A stretch of DNA of 64,000 bases from Colletes latitarsis (GCF_051014445.1 NW_027488367.1:28319501-28383500); one strand, 5' to 3'. Counted from the first letter of the stretch, positions 31,890 to 45,519 are shown. The notes: generated from the letters alone by a model not told the origin. Numbers and translations are program-made.

Positions 31890-32405
31890 CCTAGGCTGGG
31901 AGGGGGGTCCTGAGGGGACCCTCCTCCCGCCAGGCGGCGCCGGGTCGGACCGGCTGGGGGTAGGAGTGCCTCCCCCTACCGGTCCGACGCAAGGGGAGGC
32001 ACCCTCGGCGGTCTGGTGCGGCCATGAACGCCCGGCCGCCGAGGGGTGGAAACGGGGTCGCGGGCGGTTGCGAGTTGGGGCTCGCAGCCGCCACCAAACG
32101 CGGCCCCGGGACGGATAGCGGCGGGATGGAGTGGCCCCGTCCCGCCGCTATGAGGCAGTGTGTCTACTGGGGGGACCGATTGTCCCCCCGGGGGATGGGC
32201 GCGAAAGCGCGGGCACGGGGAGGATACCGGAAGAATGCTTCGAGCGATTCCCGGTATCCTCCCAAAGCGTGCCGAAGGGTCACCGTGGGGTTTTTAGTGG
32301 GTAGGTCCCGCGCCTGTCGTTGTACGGGCGCGGGGAATCCCACACACCCCTCCCACCTCTCCCCAAGGAGGTGGGAGGGAGTCTTTCGAAGATTTTCCCC
32401 ACGAC
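31890..32405 (+). promoter_or_regulatory. 3' UTR of copy B: consecutive strong hairpins
   Basis: In 516 nt I find nine long inverted repeats placed one after another: 31898-31910/31916-31928 (12 of 13 bp), 31944-31953/31979-31988 (10), 32002-32011/32036-32045 (10), 32063-32074/32081-32092 (12 with one G-U), 32115-32126/32140-32151 (12), 32069-independent 32169-32176/32182-32189 (8), 32218-32230/32251-32263 (13), 32307-32314/32327-32334 (8), 32348-32359/32368-32379 (12). A short GCGC-GAAA-GCGC hairpin is at 32199-32210. 3' UTR RNA structure is recognised by RT in related elements; this many stems suggests a folded recognition or protection domain. Confidence 0.85.
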
Positions 32406-32427
32406 AAAAAAAAAAAAAAAAAAAAAA
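32406..32427 (+). other. Poly(A) tail of copy B (22 A)
   Basis: An uninterrupted run of 22 A residues between the 3' UTR and the right target duplication. It marks integration by target-primed reverse transcription, and the lack of interruptions fits a recent insertion. Confidence 0.95.
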
Positions 32428-32441
32428 GTTAAGCCTGGGAT
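32428..32441 (+). repeat. Target-site duplication, right copy (copy B)
   Basis: GTTAAGCCTGGGAT follows the poly(A) directly and matches the left copy at 26432-26445 except for C in place of T. The satellite resumes in phase, continuing as AGGTCCGGGATTTGACC. Confidence 0.87.
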
Positions 32442-35170
32442 AGGTCCGGGATTTGACCTCATCAGACTCATAATTTCGCGTTTTTCACATACTTGTTGAA
32501 CAGATCCTGGGTTTTTTCTGGTTTGGATCACGTAGTAGTGTGGTACCACACAGAAACAGTCCATTAAACCTGGTTTTGATCAATATTTTAGAGAATAATT
32601 CATGTTAGGTCTAGGTTAGGTGTGGGATTTGCTCTCATCAGGCTCATTCTTTCGCATATTTCTCATACTTAACGGCTAGATCCTGGGCTTTTTCTGGATT
32701 GCATCACGTAGTAATGAAGTACAACACTGAAACAGTCAATTAAACCTGGTTTTATCAATATTTTAGAGAATAATTCATGTTAGGTCCAGGTTAGGTCTGG
32801 TATTTGCCCTCATCAGGCTCATACTTTCGCATATTTCTCATACTTCATGGCTGGATCCTGGGCTATTTCTGGATTGGATCACGTAGTAATGTGGTACCAC
32901 ACTGAAACAGTCAATTAAACCTGGTTTTGAACAATATTTTAGAGAATAATTCATGTTAGGTCTAGGTTAGGTCTGGGATTTGCTCTCCTCAGGCTCATTC
33001 TTTCGTATATTTCTCGTACTTCATGGCTGGATCCTGGGCTATTTCTGGATTGGATCACGTAGTAATGTGGTACCACACTGAAACAGTCAATTAAACCTGG
33101 TTTTGATCAATATTTTAGAGAATAATTCATGTTAGGTCTAGGTTAGGTCTGGGATTTGCTCTCATCAGGCTCATTCTTTCGCATATTTCTCATACTTAAC
33201 GGCTAGATCCTGGGCTTTTTCTGGATTGCATCACGTAGTAATGAAGTACAACACTGAAACAGTCAATTAAACCTGGTTTCCATTAATATTTTAGAGGACA
33301 ACGCATGTTAGGTCTAGGTTAGGTCTGGTATTTGCCCTCATCAGGCTCATTCTTTCGTATATTTCTCGTACTTCATGGCTGGATCCTGGGCTATTTCTGG
33401 ATTGGATCACGTAGTAATGTGGTACCACACTGAAACAGTCAATTAAACCTGGTTTTGATCAATATTTTAGAGAATAATTCATGTTAGGTCTAGGTTAGGT
33501 CTGGGATTTGCTCTCATCAGGCTCATACTTTCGCATATTTCTCATACTAGATGACTAGTTCCTGGGCTTTTTCTGGATTGCATCACGTAGTAATGAAGTA
33601 CAACACTGAAACAGTCGATTAAACCTGGTTTCGATCAATATTTTAGAAGATAACGCATGTTAGGTCTAGGTTAGGCCTGGGATTTGCCCTCATCAGGGTC
33701 ATACTTTCGCAGTTTTAACATACATGTTGGCCTGATCGAGGGTTTTTACTGCTTTGGATCACGTAGTAAAGTGGTACCACACTGAAGCAGTCCATTAAAC
33801 CTGGTTTCGATCAATAGTTTAGAGGATAACGCAAGTTTGGTCTGGGATAGGTCTGGGATTTTCACTCATCAGACTCATACTTTCGCATTCTTCACATACT
33901 TGTTGAACAGATCCTGGGTTTTTTCTGGTTTGTGTCAGGTAGTAATGTGGTACCACACTGAAACAGTCGATTAAACCCGGTTTCGATCAATATTTTTGAG
34001 GATAACGCATGTTAGGTCTGGGTTAGGTCTAGGATTTGCCCTTGTCAGGCTCATACTTTCGCATATTTCTCATACTTCATGGCTAGATCCTGGGCTATTT
34101 CTGGATTGGATCACGTAGTAATGTGGGACCACACTGAAACAATCAATTAAACCTGGTGTTGATAAATATTTTAGAGGATAACGCATGTTAGGTCTGGGTT
34201 AGGTCTAGGATTTGCCCTTGTCAGGCTCATACTTTCGCATATTTCTCATACTTCATGGCTAGATTCTGGGCTTTTTCTGGATTGCATCACGTAATAATGA
34301 AGTACAACACTGAAACAGTCAATTAAACCTGGTTTCCATCAATATCTTAGAGGACAACGCAAGTTAGGTCTGAGATAGGTCTGGGATTTGCCTTCATCAG
34401 GCTCATACTTTCGCGTTTTTCACATCCTTGTTGAACGGATCCTGGGTTTTTTCTGGTTTGCATCACGTAGTAATGTGGGACCAGACTGAAACATTCAATT
34501 AAACCTGGTCTTGATAAATATTTTAGAGTATAATTCATGTTAGGTCTAGGTTAGGTCTGAGATTTGCTCTCATCAGGCTCATTCTTTCGCATATTTCTCA
34601 TACTTGATGGCTAGATCCTGGAGTTTTTCTGGATTGTATCACGTAGTAATGTGGTACCACACTGAAACAGTCAATTAAACCTGGTTTCCATCAATATTTT
34701 AGAGGACAACGCATGTTAGGTCTGGGATAGGCCTGGGATTTGCCCTCATCAGGATCATACTTTCGCAGTTTTAACATACATGTTGACCTGATCGAGGGTT
34801 TTTTCTGCTTTGCATCACGTAGTAAAATGGTACCACACTGAAGCAGTCCATTAAACCTGGTTTGGATCAATATTTTAGAGGATAACGCATGTTAGGTTCG
34901 GGTTAGGTCTAGGATTTGCCCTCATCAGGCTCATACTTTCGCATATTTCTCATACTTCATGGCTAGATCCTGGGCTGTTTCTGGATTATATCACGTAGTA
35001 ATGCGGTACCACGCTGAAACAGTCAATTAAACCTGGGTTCGATCAATATTTTAGAGGATAACGCAAGTTAGGTCTGGGTTAGGTCTGGGATTCGCCCTCA
35101 TCAGGCTGATACTTTCGCGTTTTTCACGTACTTGTTGAACTGATCCTGGGTTTTTTCTGGTTTGGATCAC

Positions 35171-35188
35171 GTACCATAAAAATGGTAC
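35171..35188 (+). repeat. Aberrant monomer with a local templated palindrome
   Basis: Where other monomers have GTAGTAATGTGGTACC, this one reads GTACCATAAAAATGGTACC, giving GTACCAT and ATGGTAC around AAAA. It looks like a snap-back copy of the adjacent sequence and is the only such monomer I noticed. Confidence 0.7.
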
Positions 35189-38100
35189 CACACTGAAACA
35201 GTTGATTAAACCTGGTTTCGATCAATAATTTTGAGGATAACGCATGTTAGGTCTAGGTTAGGCCTGGGATTTTCACACATCAGACTCATACTTTCGCATT
35301 CTTCACATACTTGATGAACGGATCCTGGGTTTTTTCTGGTTTGGATCACGTAGTAATGTGGGGCCGCACTGAAACAATCAATTAAACCTGGTCATGATAA
35401 ATATTTTAGAGGATAACGCATCTTAGGTCTGGGTTAGGTCTAGGCTTTGCCCTCGTCAGGCTCATACTTTCGCATGTTTCTCATACTTCATGGCTAGATC
35501 CTGGGCTTTTTCTGGATTGCATCACGTAGTAATGAAGTACAACACTGAAACAGTCAATTAAACCTGGTTTCCATCAATATCTTAGAGGACAACGCAAGTT
35601 AGGTCTGGGATTCGCCCTCATCAGGCTCATACTTTCGCGTTTTTCACATACTTGTTGAACTGATCCTGGGTTTTTTCTGGTTTGGGTCCGGTAGTAATGT
35701 GGTACCACACTGAAACAGTCGATTAAACCAGGTTTCGATGAATATTTTTGAGGATAACGCATGTTAGGTCTAGGTTAGGCCAGGGACTTTCACTCATCAG
35801 ACTCATACTTTCGCATTCTTCACATACTTGTTGAACGGATCATGGGTTTTTTCTGGTTTGGATCACGTAGTAATGTGGGACCACACTGAAACAATGAATT
35901 AAACCTGTTCTTGATAAATATATTAGAGGATAACGCAAGTTAGGTCTGGGATAGGTCTGGGATTTGCCCTCATCAGGCTCATACTTTCGCGTTTTTCACA
36001 TACTTCTTGAACAGATCCTGGGTTTTTTCCGGCTTGGGTCACGTAGTAGTGTAGTGCCACACTGAAACATTCAACTAAACCTGGTCTTGATAAATATTTT
36101 AGAGGATAACGCATGTTAGGTTTGGGTTAGGTCTAGGATTTGCCCTCATCAGGCTCATACTTTCGCATATTTCTCATACTTCATGGCTAGATCCTGGGCT
36201 ATTTCTGGATTGGATCACGTAGTAATGTGGTACCACACTGAAACAGTCAATTAAACCTGGTTTCGATCAATATTTTAGAGGATAACGCAAGTTAGGTCTG
36301 GGATAGGTCTGGGATTTGCCGCCATCAGGCTCATACTTTCGCGTTTTTCACATACTTGTTGATCAGATCCTGGGTTTTTTCTGGTTTGGGTCACGTAGTA
36401 GTGTGGTACCACACTGAAACAGTCGATTAAACCAGGTTTCGATCAATATTTTTGAGGATAACGCATGTTAGGTCTAGGTTAGGCCTGGGATTTTAACTCA
36501 TCAGACACATACTTTCGCATTCTTCACATACTTGTTGAACGGATCCTGGGTTTTTTCTGATTTGGATCACGTAGTAATGTGGGACCACACTGAAACAATC
36601 AATTAAACCTGGTCTTGATAAATATTTTAGAGGATAACGCAAGTTTGGTCTGGGATAGGTCTGGGATTTGCCCCCATCAGACTCATACTTTCGCATATTT
36701 CTTATACTTCATGGCTATATCCTGGGATATTTCTGGATTGCATCACGTGGTAATGTGGAACCACATTGAACCAGTCAATTAAACCAGGTTTCGCTCAATA
36801 TTTTAGAAGATGACGCATGTTAGGTCTAGGTTAGGCCTGGGATTTGCCCTCATCAGGGTCATACTTTCGCAGTTTTAATGCATGTTGACCTGATCGAGGG
36901 TTTTTTCTGCTTTGGATCACGTAGTAAAGTGGTACCACAACTAAAACAGTCAATTAAACCTGGTTTCGATCACTATTTTAGAGGATAACGCATGTTAGGT
37001 CTAGGTTAGGCCTGGAATTTTCACTCATCAGACACATACTTTCGCATTCTTCACATACTTGTTGAACGGATCCTGGGTTTTTTCTGATTTGGATCACGTA
37101 GTAATGTGGGACCACACTGAAACAGTCAATTAAACCTGGTTTCGATCAATGTTTTGGAGAATATTTCATGTTAGGTCTAGGTTAGGTCTGGGATTTGCTC
37201 TCATCAGGCTCATTCTTTCGCATATTTCTCATACTCGATGGCTAGATCCTGGGCTTTTTCTGGATTGCATCACGTAGTAATGAAGTACAACACGGAAACA
37301 GTCAATTAAACCTGGTTTCCATCAATATTTTAGAGGATAACGCAAGTTAGGTCTGGGATAGGTCTGGGATACGCCCTCATCAGGCTCATACTTTCGCGTT
37401 TTTCACATACTTGTTGAACTGATCCTGGGTTTTTTCTGGTTTGGATCACGTAGCAATGTGGTACCACACTGAGACTGTCGATTAAACCTGGTTTCGATCA
37501 ATATTTTAGAGGATAACGCAAGTTTGGTCTGGGATAGGTCTGGGATTTGCCCACATCAGGCTCATACTTTCGCGATTTTCACATACTTGTTGAACAGATC
37601 CTGGGTTTTTTCTGGTTTGGATCACGTAGTAGTGTGGTACCACACTGAAACAGTCCATTAAACCTGGTTTGGATCACTATTTTAGAGGATAACGCATGTT
37701 AGGTCTAGGTTAGGTCTGGGATTTTCACTCATCAGACTCATACTTTCGCATTCTTCACATACTTGTTGAACGGATCCTGGGTTTTTTCTGGTTTGGATCA
37801 CGTAGTAATGTGGGACCACACTGAAACAATCAATTAAACCTGGTATTGATAAATATTTTAGAGGATAACGCATGTTAGGTCTGGGATAGGTCTGGGATTT
37901 GCCCTCATCAGACTCATACTTTCGCACACTTCACATACTCGTTGAACAGAACCTGGGTTATTTTCTGGTTTGGATCACATAGTAATGTGGTAACAGACTG
38001 AAACAGTCGATTAAACCAGGTTTCGATCAATATTTTTGAGGATGACGCATGTTAGGTCTAGGTTAGGCCGGGGTTTTTCACTCATCAGACTCATACTTTC

Positions 38101-39159
38101 GCATTCTTCACATGCTTGTTGAACGGATCCTGGGTTTTTACTGGTTTGGATCACGTAGTAATGTGGTACCACGCTGAAACAGTCAATTAAAACTGGTTTC
38201 GATCAATATTTTAGAGGATAACGCATGATAGGTCTGGGTTGGGTCTATGATTTGCCCTCATCAGGCTCATACTTTCGCATATTTCTCATACTTGATGGCT
38301 AGATCCTGGGCTTTTTCTGGATTGCATCACGTAGTAATGAAGTACAACACTGAAACAGCCAATTAAACCTGGTTTCCATCAATATTTTAGAGGACAACGC
38401 ATGTTAGGTCTAGGTTAGGCCTGGGATTTGCCCTCATGAGGGTCATACTTTCGCAGTATTAACATACATGTTGACCTGATCGAGGGTTTTTTCTGCTTTG
38501 GATCACGTAGTAAAGTGGTACCACACTGAAGCAGTCCATTAAACCTGGTTTGGATCAAAATTATAGAGGATAACGCATGTTAGGTCTAGGTTAGCCCTGG
38601 AATTTTCACTCATCAGACTCATACTTTCGCATTCTTCACATACTTGTTGAACAGATCCTGGGTTTTTTATGATTTGGTTCACGTAGTAATGTGGTACCAC
38701 ACTGAAACATTCAATTAAACCTGTTCTTGATAAATATTTTAGAGGATAACGCATGTTAGGTCTAGGTTAGGTCTGGGATTTTCACTCATCAGACTCATAC
38801 TTTCGCATTCTTCACATACTTGTTGAACGGATCCTGGGTTTTTTCTGGTTTGGATCACGTAGTAATGTGGAACCACACTGAAACAATCAATTAAACCTGG
38901 TCTTGATTAATATTTTAGAGGATAACGCATGTTAGGTCTGGGATAGGTCTGGGATTTGCCCTCATCAGACTCATACTTTCGCACACTTCACATACTCGTT
39001 GAACAGATCCTGGGTTATTTTCTGGTTTGGATCACATAGTAATGTGGTACCACACTGAAACAGACGATTAAACCAGGTTTCGATCAATATGTTTGAGGAT
39101 AACGCATGTTAGGTCTAGGTTAGGCCGGGGTTTTTCACTCATCACACTCATACTTTCGC

Positions 39160-40921
39160 ATTCTTCACATACTTGTTGAACGGATCCTGGGTTTTTACTG
39201 GTTTGGATCACGTAGTAATGTGGTGCCACACTGAAACAGTCAATTAAACCTGGTTTCGATCAATAATTTAGAGAATAATTCATGTTAGGTCTAGGTTAGG
39301 TCTGGGATTAGCCCTCATCAGACTCATACTTTCGCACACTTCACACCCTCGTGGACAAGATCCTGCGTTATTTTCTGGTTTGGATCACATAGTAATGTGG
39401 TACCACACTGAAACAGTCGATTAAACCAGGTTTCGATCAATGCTTTTGAGGATAACGCATGTTAGGTCTAGGTTAGGCCTGGGGATTTCACTCATCAGAC
39501 TCATACTTTCGCATTCTTCACATACTTGTTGAACGGATCGTGGGTTTTTTCTGGTTTGGTTCACGTAGTAATGTGGTACCACACTGAAACATTAAATTAA
39601 ACCTTGTCTTGATAAATATTTTAGAGGGTAACGCATGTTAGGTCTGGGTTACGTCTAGGATTTGCCCCCATCAGGCTCATACTTTCGCATATTTCTCATA
39701 CTTCATGGCTGGATCCTGGGCTATTTCTTGATTGGGTCACGTAGTAATGTGGTACCACACTGAAACAGTCAACTAAACCTGGTTTGGATCAATATTTTAG
39801 AGGATAACGCATGTTAGGTCTAGGTTAGGTCTGGGATTTTCACTCATCAGACTCATACTTCCGCGTTTTTCACATACTTGTTGAACAGATCCTGGGTTTT
39901 TTCCGGTTTGGGTCACGTAGTTGTGTGGTACCACACTGAAACAGTCGATTAAACCTGGTTTCGATCAATAGTTTTGAGGATAACGCATGTTAGGTGTAGG
40001 TTAGGACGGGGATTTTCACTCATCAGACTCATGCTTTCGCATTCTTCACATACTTGTTGAACGGATCCTGGGTTTTTTCTGGTTTGGATCATGTAGTAAT
40101 GTGGGACCACCCTGAAACAATCAATTAAACCTGGTCATGATAAATATTTTAGAGGATAACGCATGTTAGGTCTGGGTTAGGTCTAGGATTTGCCCTCGTC
40201 AGACTCATACTTTCGCATATTTCTCATACTTCATGGCTAGATCCTGGGCTATTTCTGGATTGGATCACGTAGTAATGTGGTACCACACTGAAACGGTCAA
40301 TTAAACCTGGTTTCGATCAATATTTTAGAGCATAACGCAAGTTTGGTCTGGGATAGGTCTGGGATTTTCACTCATCAGACACATACTTTCGCATTCTTCA
40401 CATACTTGTTGAACGGATCCTGGGTTTTTTCTGGTTTAGATCACGTAGTAATGTGGGACCACACCGAAACAATCAATTAAACCTGGTCTTGATAAATATT
40501 TTAGAGGATAACGCATGCCAGGTCTGGGATAGCTCTGGGATTTAACCTCATCGGGGTCATACTTTGGCAGTTTTAACATGCATGTCGACCTGATCGAGTG
40601 TTTTTTCTGCTTTGGATCACGTAGTAAAGTGGTACCACAACTAAAACAGTCAATTAAAACTGGTTTCGATCATTATTTTAGAGGATAACGCAAGTTAGGT
40701 CTGGGATAGGTCTGGGGTTAGCCCTCATCAGACTCATACTTTCGCGTTTTTCACATACTTGTTGAACGGATCCTGGGTTTTTACTGGTTTGGCTCACGTA
40801 GTAATGTGGTACCACACTGAAACAGTCGATTAAACCTGGTTTCGATCAATATTTTTGAGGATAACGCATGTTAGGTCTAGGTTAGGCCGAGGATTTTCAC
40901 TCACCAGACTCATACTTTCGC
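39160..40921 (+). repeat. Higher-order repeat, 1762 bp (10 monomers), first unit
   Basis: Rare variants recur exactly 1762 bp apart: TGGTGCCACA at 39221 and 40983, the TCTGGGATTAGCCC monomer at 39301 and 41063, and GCATGCCAGG at 40513 and 42275. The two units differ by only a few substitutions over about 1.66 kb, so the duplication is young. The left boundary is blurred by monomer similarity. Confidence 0.85.
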
Positions 40922-42578
40922 ATTCTTCACATACTTGTTGAACGGATCCTGGGTTTTTACTGGTTTGGATCACGTAGTAATGTGGTGCCACACTGAAACA
41001 GTCAATTAAACCTGGTTTCGATCAATAATTTAGAGAATAATTCATGTTAGGTCTAGGTTAGGTCTGGGATTAGCCCTCATCAGACTCATACTTTCGCACA
41101 CTTCACACCCTCGTGGACAAGATCCTGCGTTATTTTCTGGTTTGGATCACATAGTAATGTGGTACCACACTGAAACAGTCGATTAAACCAGGTTTCGATC
41201 AATGCTTTTGAGGATAACGCATGTTAGGTCTAGGTTAGGCCTGGGGATTTCACTCATCAGACTCATACTTTCGCATTCTTCACATACTTGTTGAACGGAT
41301 CGTGGGTTTTTTCTGGTTTGGTTCACGTAGTAATGTGGTACCACACTGAAACATTAAATTAAACCTTGTCTTGATAAATATTTTAGAGGATAACGCATGT
41401 TAGGTCTGGGTTACGTCTAGGATTTGCCCCCATCAGGCTCATACTTTCGCATATTTCTCATACTTCATGGCTGGATCCTGGGCTATTTCTTGATTGGGTC
41501 ACGTAGTAATGTGGTACCACACTGAAACAGTCAACTAAACCTGGTTTGGATCAATATTTTAGAGGATAACGCATGTTAGGTCTAGGTTAGGTCTGGGATT
41601 TTCACTCATCAGACTCATACTTTCGCGTTTTTCACATACTTGTTGAACAGATCCTGGGTTTTTTCCGGTTTGGGTCACGTAGTTGTGTGGTACCACACTG
41701 AAACAGTCGATTAAACCTGGTTTCGATCAATAGTTTTGAGGATAACGCATGTTAGGTGTAGGTTAGGCCGGGGATTTTCACTCATCAGACTCATGCTTTC
41801 GCATTCTTCACATACTTGTTGAACGGATCCTGGGTTTTTTCTGGTTTGGATCATGTAGTAATGTGGGACCACCCTGAAACAATCATTTAAACCTGGTCAT
41901 GATAAATATTTTAGAGGATAACGCATGTTAGGTCTGGGTTAGGTCTAGGATTTGCCCTCGTCAGACTCATACTTTCGCATATTTCTCATACTTCATGGCT
42001 AGATCCTGGGCTATTTCTGGATTGGATCACGTAGTAATGTGGTACCACACTGAAACGGTCAATTAAACCTGGTTTCGATCAATATTTTAGAGCATAACGC
42101 AAGTTTGGTCTGGGATAGGTCTGGGATTTTCACTCATCAGACACATACTTTCGCATTCTTCACATACTTGTTGAACGGATCCTGGGTTTTTTCTGGTTTA
42201 GATCACGTAGTAATGTGGGACCACACCGAAACAATCAATTAAACCTGGTCTAGATAAATATTTTAGAGGATAACGCATGCCAGGTCTGGGATAGCTCTGG
42301 GATTTAACCTCATCGGGGTCATACTTTGGCAGTTTTAACATGCATGTCGACCTGATCGAGTGTTTTTTCTGCTTTGGATCACGTAGTAAAGTGGTACCAC
42401 AACTAAAACAGTCAATTAAAACTGGTTTCGATCATTATTTTAGAGGATAACGCAAGTTAGGTCTGGGATAGGTCTGGGGTTAGCCCTCATCAGACTCATA
42501 CTTTCGCGTTTTTCACATACTTGTTGAACGGATCCTGGGTTTTTACTGGTTTGGCTCACGTAGTAATGTGGTACCACG
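40922..42578 (+). repeat. Higher-order repeat, 1762 bp (10 monomers), second unit
   Basis: Second copy of the 10-monomer block, directly following the first. Similarity ends near 42578, where the sequence switches to a GTGGTACCACGCTG monomer while the first copy has GTGGTACCACACTG. Confidence 0.85.
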
Positions 42579-43499
42579 CTGAAACAGTCAATTAAAACTG
42601 GTTTCGATCAATATCTTAGAGGATAACGCAAGTTAGGTCTGGGTTAGGTCTAGGATTTGCCCTCGTCAGACTCATACTTTCGCATATTTCTCATACTTCA
42701 TGGCTAGATCCTGGGCTATTTCTGGATTGGATCACGTAGTAAAGTGGTACCACACTGAAGCAGTCCATTAAACCTGGTTTCGATCAATAGTTTAGAGGAT
42801 AACGCATGTTAGGTCTGGGATAGGTCTGGGATTTGCCCTCATCAGACTCATACTTTCGCATTCTTCACATACTTGTTGAACAGATCCTGGGTTTTTTATG
42901 GTTTGGTTCACGTAGTAATGTGGTACCACACTGAAACATTCAATTAAACCTGGTCTTGATAAATATTTTAGGGGATAACGCATCTTAGGTTTGGGTTAGG
43001 CCTAGGATTTGCCCTCATCAGACTCATACTTTCGCATATTTCTCATACTTCATGGCTAGATCCTGGGCTGTTTCTGGATTGTATCACGTAGTAATGTGGT
43101 ACCACGCTGGAACAGTCAATTAAACCTGGTTTCGTACAATAATTTAGAGGATAAGGCAAGTTAGGTCTGGGATAGGTCTGGGATTTGCTCTCATCAGGCT
43201 CATACTTTCGCGTTTTACACATACTTGTTGAACAGATCCTGGGTTTTTTCCGGTTTGGGTCACGTAGTAGAGTGGTACCACACTGAAACTGTCGATTAAA
43301 CCTGGTTTCGATCAATCTTTTGAGGATAACAAATGTTAGGTCTAGGTTAGTCCTGGGATTTTCTCTCATCAGACTCATACTTTCGCATATTTCTCATACT
43401 TCATGGCTAGATCCTGGGCTATTTCTGGATTGGATCACGTAGTAATGTGGGACCACACTGAAACAGTCAATTAAACCTGGTTTCGATCAATATTTTAGA

Positions 43500-45500
43500 G
43501 AATAATTCATGTTAGGTCTAGGTTAGGTCTGGGATTTGCTCTCATCAGGCTCATTCCTTCGCATATCTCTCATACTTGATGGCTAGATCCTGGGCTTTTT
43601 CTGGATTGCATCACGTAGTAATGAAGTGCAACACTGAAACAGTCAATTAAACCTGGTTTCCATCTATATCTTAGAGGACAACGCAAGTTAGGTCTGGGAT
43701 AGGTCTGGGATTTGCTCTCATCAGGCTCATACTTTCGCATATCTCTCATACTTCATGGCTGGATCCTGGGCTATTTCTGGATTGGATCACGTAGTAATGT
43801 GGTACCACACTGAAGCAGTCAATTAAACCTGGTTTTGATCAATATTTTAGAGAACAATTCATGTTAGGTCTAGGTTAGGTCTGGGATTTGCTCTCATCAG
43901 GCTCATTCTTTCGCATATTTCTCATACTTGATGGCTAGATCCTGGGCTTTTTCTGGATTGCATCACGTAGTAATGTGGTACCACACTGAAACAGTCGATT
44001 AAACCAGGTTTCGATCAATACTTTTGAGGATAACAAATGTTAGGTCTAGGTTAGTCCTGGGATTTTCTCTCATCAGACTCATACTTTCGCATTCTTCACA
44101 TACTTGTTGAACGGATCCTGGGTTCTTTCTGCTTTGGATCACGTAGTAAAGTGGTACCACACTGAAACAGTACACTAATCCTGGTTTGGATCAATATTTT
44201 AGAGGATAACGCATGTTAGGTCTGGGATAGGTCTCGGATTTGCCCTCATCAGACTCATACTTTCGCATTCTTCACATACTTGTTGAACGGATCCTGGGTT
44301 TTTTCTGGTTTGGATCACGTAGTAATGTGGGACCACACTGAAACAATCAATTAAACCTGGTCATGATAAATATTTTAGAGGATAACGCATTTTAGGTCTG
44401 GGTTAGGTCTAGGATTTGCCCTCGTGAGGCTCATACTTTCGCATATTTCTCATACTTCATGGCTAGATCCTGGGCTATTTCTGGATTGGATCACGTAGTA
44501 ATGTGGTACCACACTGAAACAGTCAATTAAACCTGGTTTCGATCAATATTTTAGAGGATAACGCAAGTTAGGTCTGGGATAGGTCTGGGACTTGCCCCCA
44601 TCAGGCTCATACTTTCGTGTTTTTCACATACTTGTTGAACGGATCCTGGGTTCTTTCTGGTTTGGATCACGTAGTAATGTGGGACCACACTGAAACAATC
44701 AATTAAACCTGGTCATGATAAATATTTTAGAGGATAACGCATGTTAGGTCTGGGTTAGGTCTAGGATTTGCCCTCGTCAGGCTCATACTTTCGCATATTT
44801 CTCATACTTCATGGCTAGATCCTGGGCTATTTCTGGATTGGATCACGTAGTTATGTGGGACCACACTGAAACAGTCAATTAAACCTGGTTTCGATCAATA
44901 TTTTAGAGAATAATTCATGTTAGGTCTAGGTTAGGTCTGGGATTTGCTCTCATCAGGCTCATTCCTTCGCATATCTCTCATACTTGATGGCTAGATCCTG
45001 GGCTTTTTCTGGATTGCATCACGTAGTAATGAAGTGCAACACTGAAACAGTCAATTAAACCTGGTTTCCATCTATATCTTAGAGGACAACGCAAGTTAGG
45101 TCTGGGATAGGTCTGGGATTTGCTCTCATCAGGCTCATACTTTCGCATATCTCTCATACTTCATGGCTGGATCCTGGGCTATTTCTGGATTGGATCACGT
45201 AGTAATGTGGTACCACACTGAAGCAGTCAATTAAACCTGGTTTTGATCAATATTTTAGAGAACAATTCATGTTAGGTCTAGGTTAGGTCTGGGATTTGCT
45301 CTCATCAGGCTCATTCTTTCGCATATTTCTCATACTTGATGGCTAGATCCTGGGCTTTTTCTGGATTGCATCACGTAGTAACGTGGTACCACACTGAAAC
45401 AGTCGATTAAACCAGGTTTCGATCAATACTTTTGAGGATAACAAATGTTAGGTCTAGGTTAGTCCTGGGATTTTCTCTCATCAGACTCATACTTTCGCAT
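43500..45500 (+). repeat. Block with 8-monomer internal repeat, recurring at 50.5-51.6 kb
   Basis: The TTCCTTCGCATATCTCTC variant occurs at 43554, 44962, 50601 and 51481, at spacings of 1408 bp (8 monomers), 5639 bp (about 32) and 880 bp (5). Neighbouring monomers match as well, including the AACAATTCATG and GATAACAAATG variants. Confidence 0.65.
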
Positions 45501-45519
45501 TCTTCACATACTTGTTGAA

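Larger units (their letters stand above)
26446..32427 (+). mobile_element. TRAS/SART-like R1-clade non-LTR retrotransposon, copy B (complete)
   Basis: A complete element of about 5.98 kb, with 5' UTR 26446-26829, ORF1 26830-28707, ORF2 28707-31889, 3' UTR 31890-32405 and 22 A residues at 32406-32427. It has no LTRs. APE-type endonuclease plus RT plus a C-terminal CCHC, with no RNase H domain recognised, places it in the R1 clade; the ORF2 N terminus and the UAAUG overlap point to the TRAS/SART group. Both ORFs are open, the poly(A) is uninterrupted and the 14-bp target duplications differ by one base, so the insertion looks recent. It interrupts the satellite within its telomere-like segment. 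One extra T precedes CCCTCAGGGG at the left junction. Whether it is still active cannot be read from sequence alone. Confidence 0.95.
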
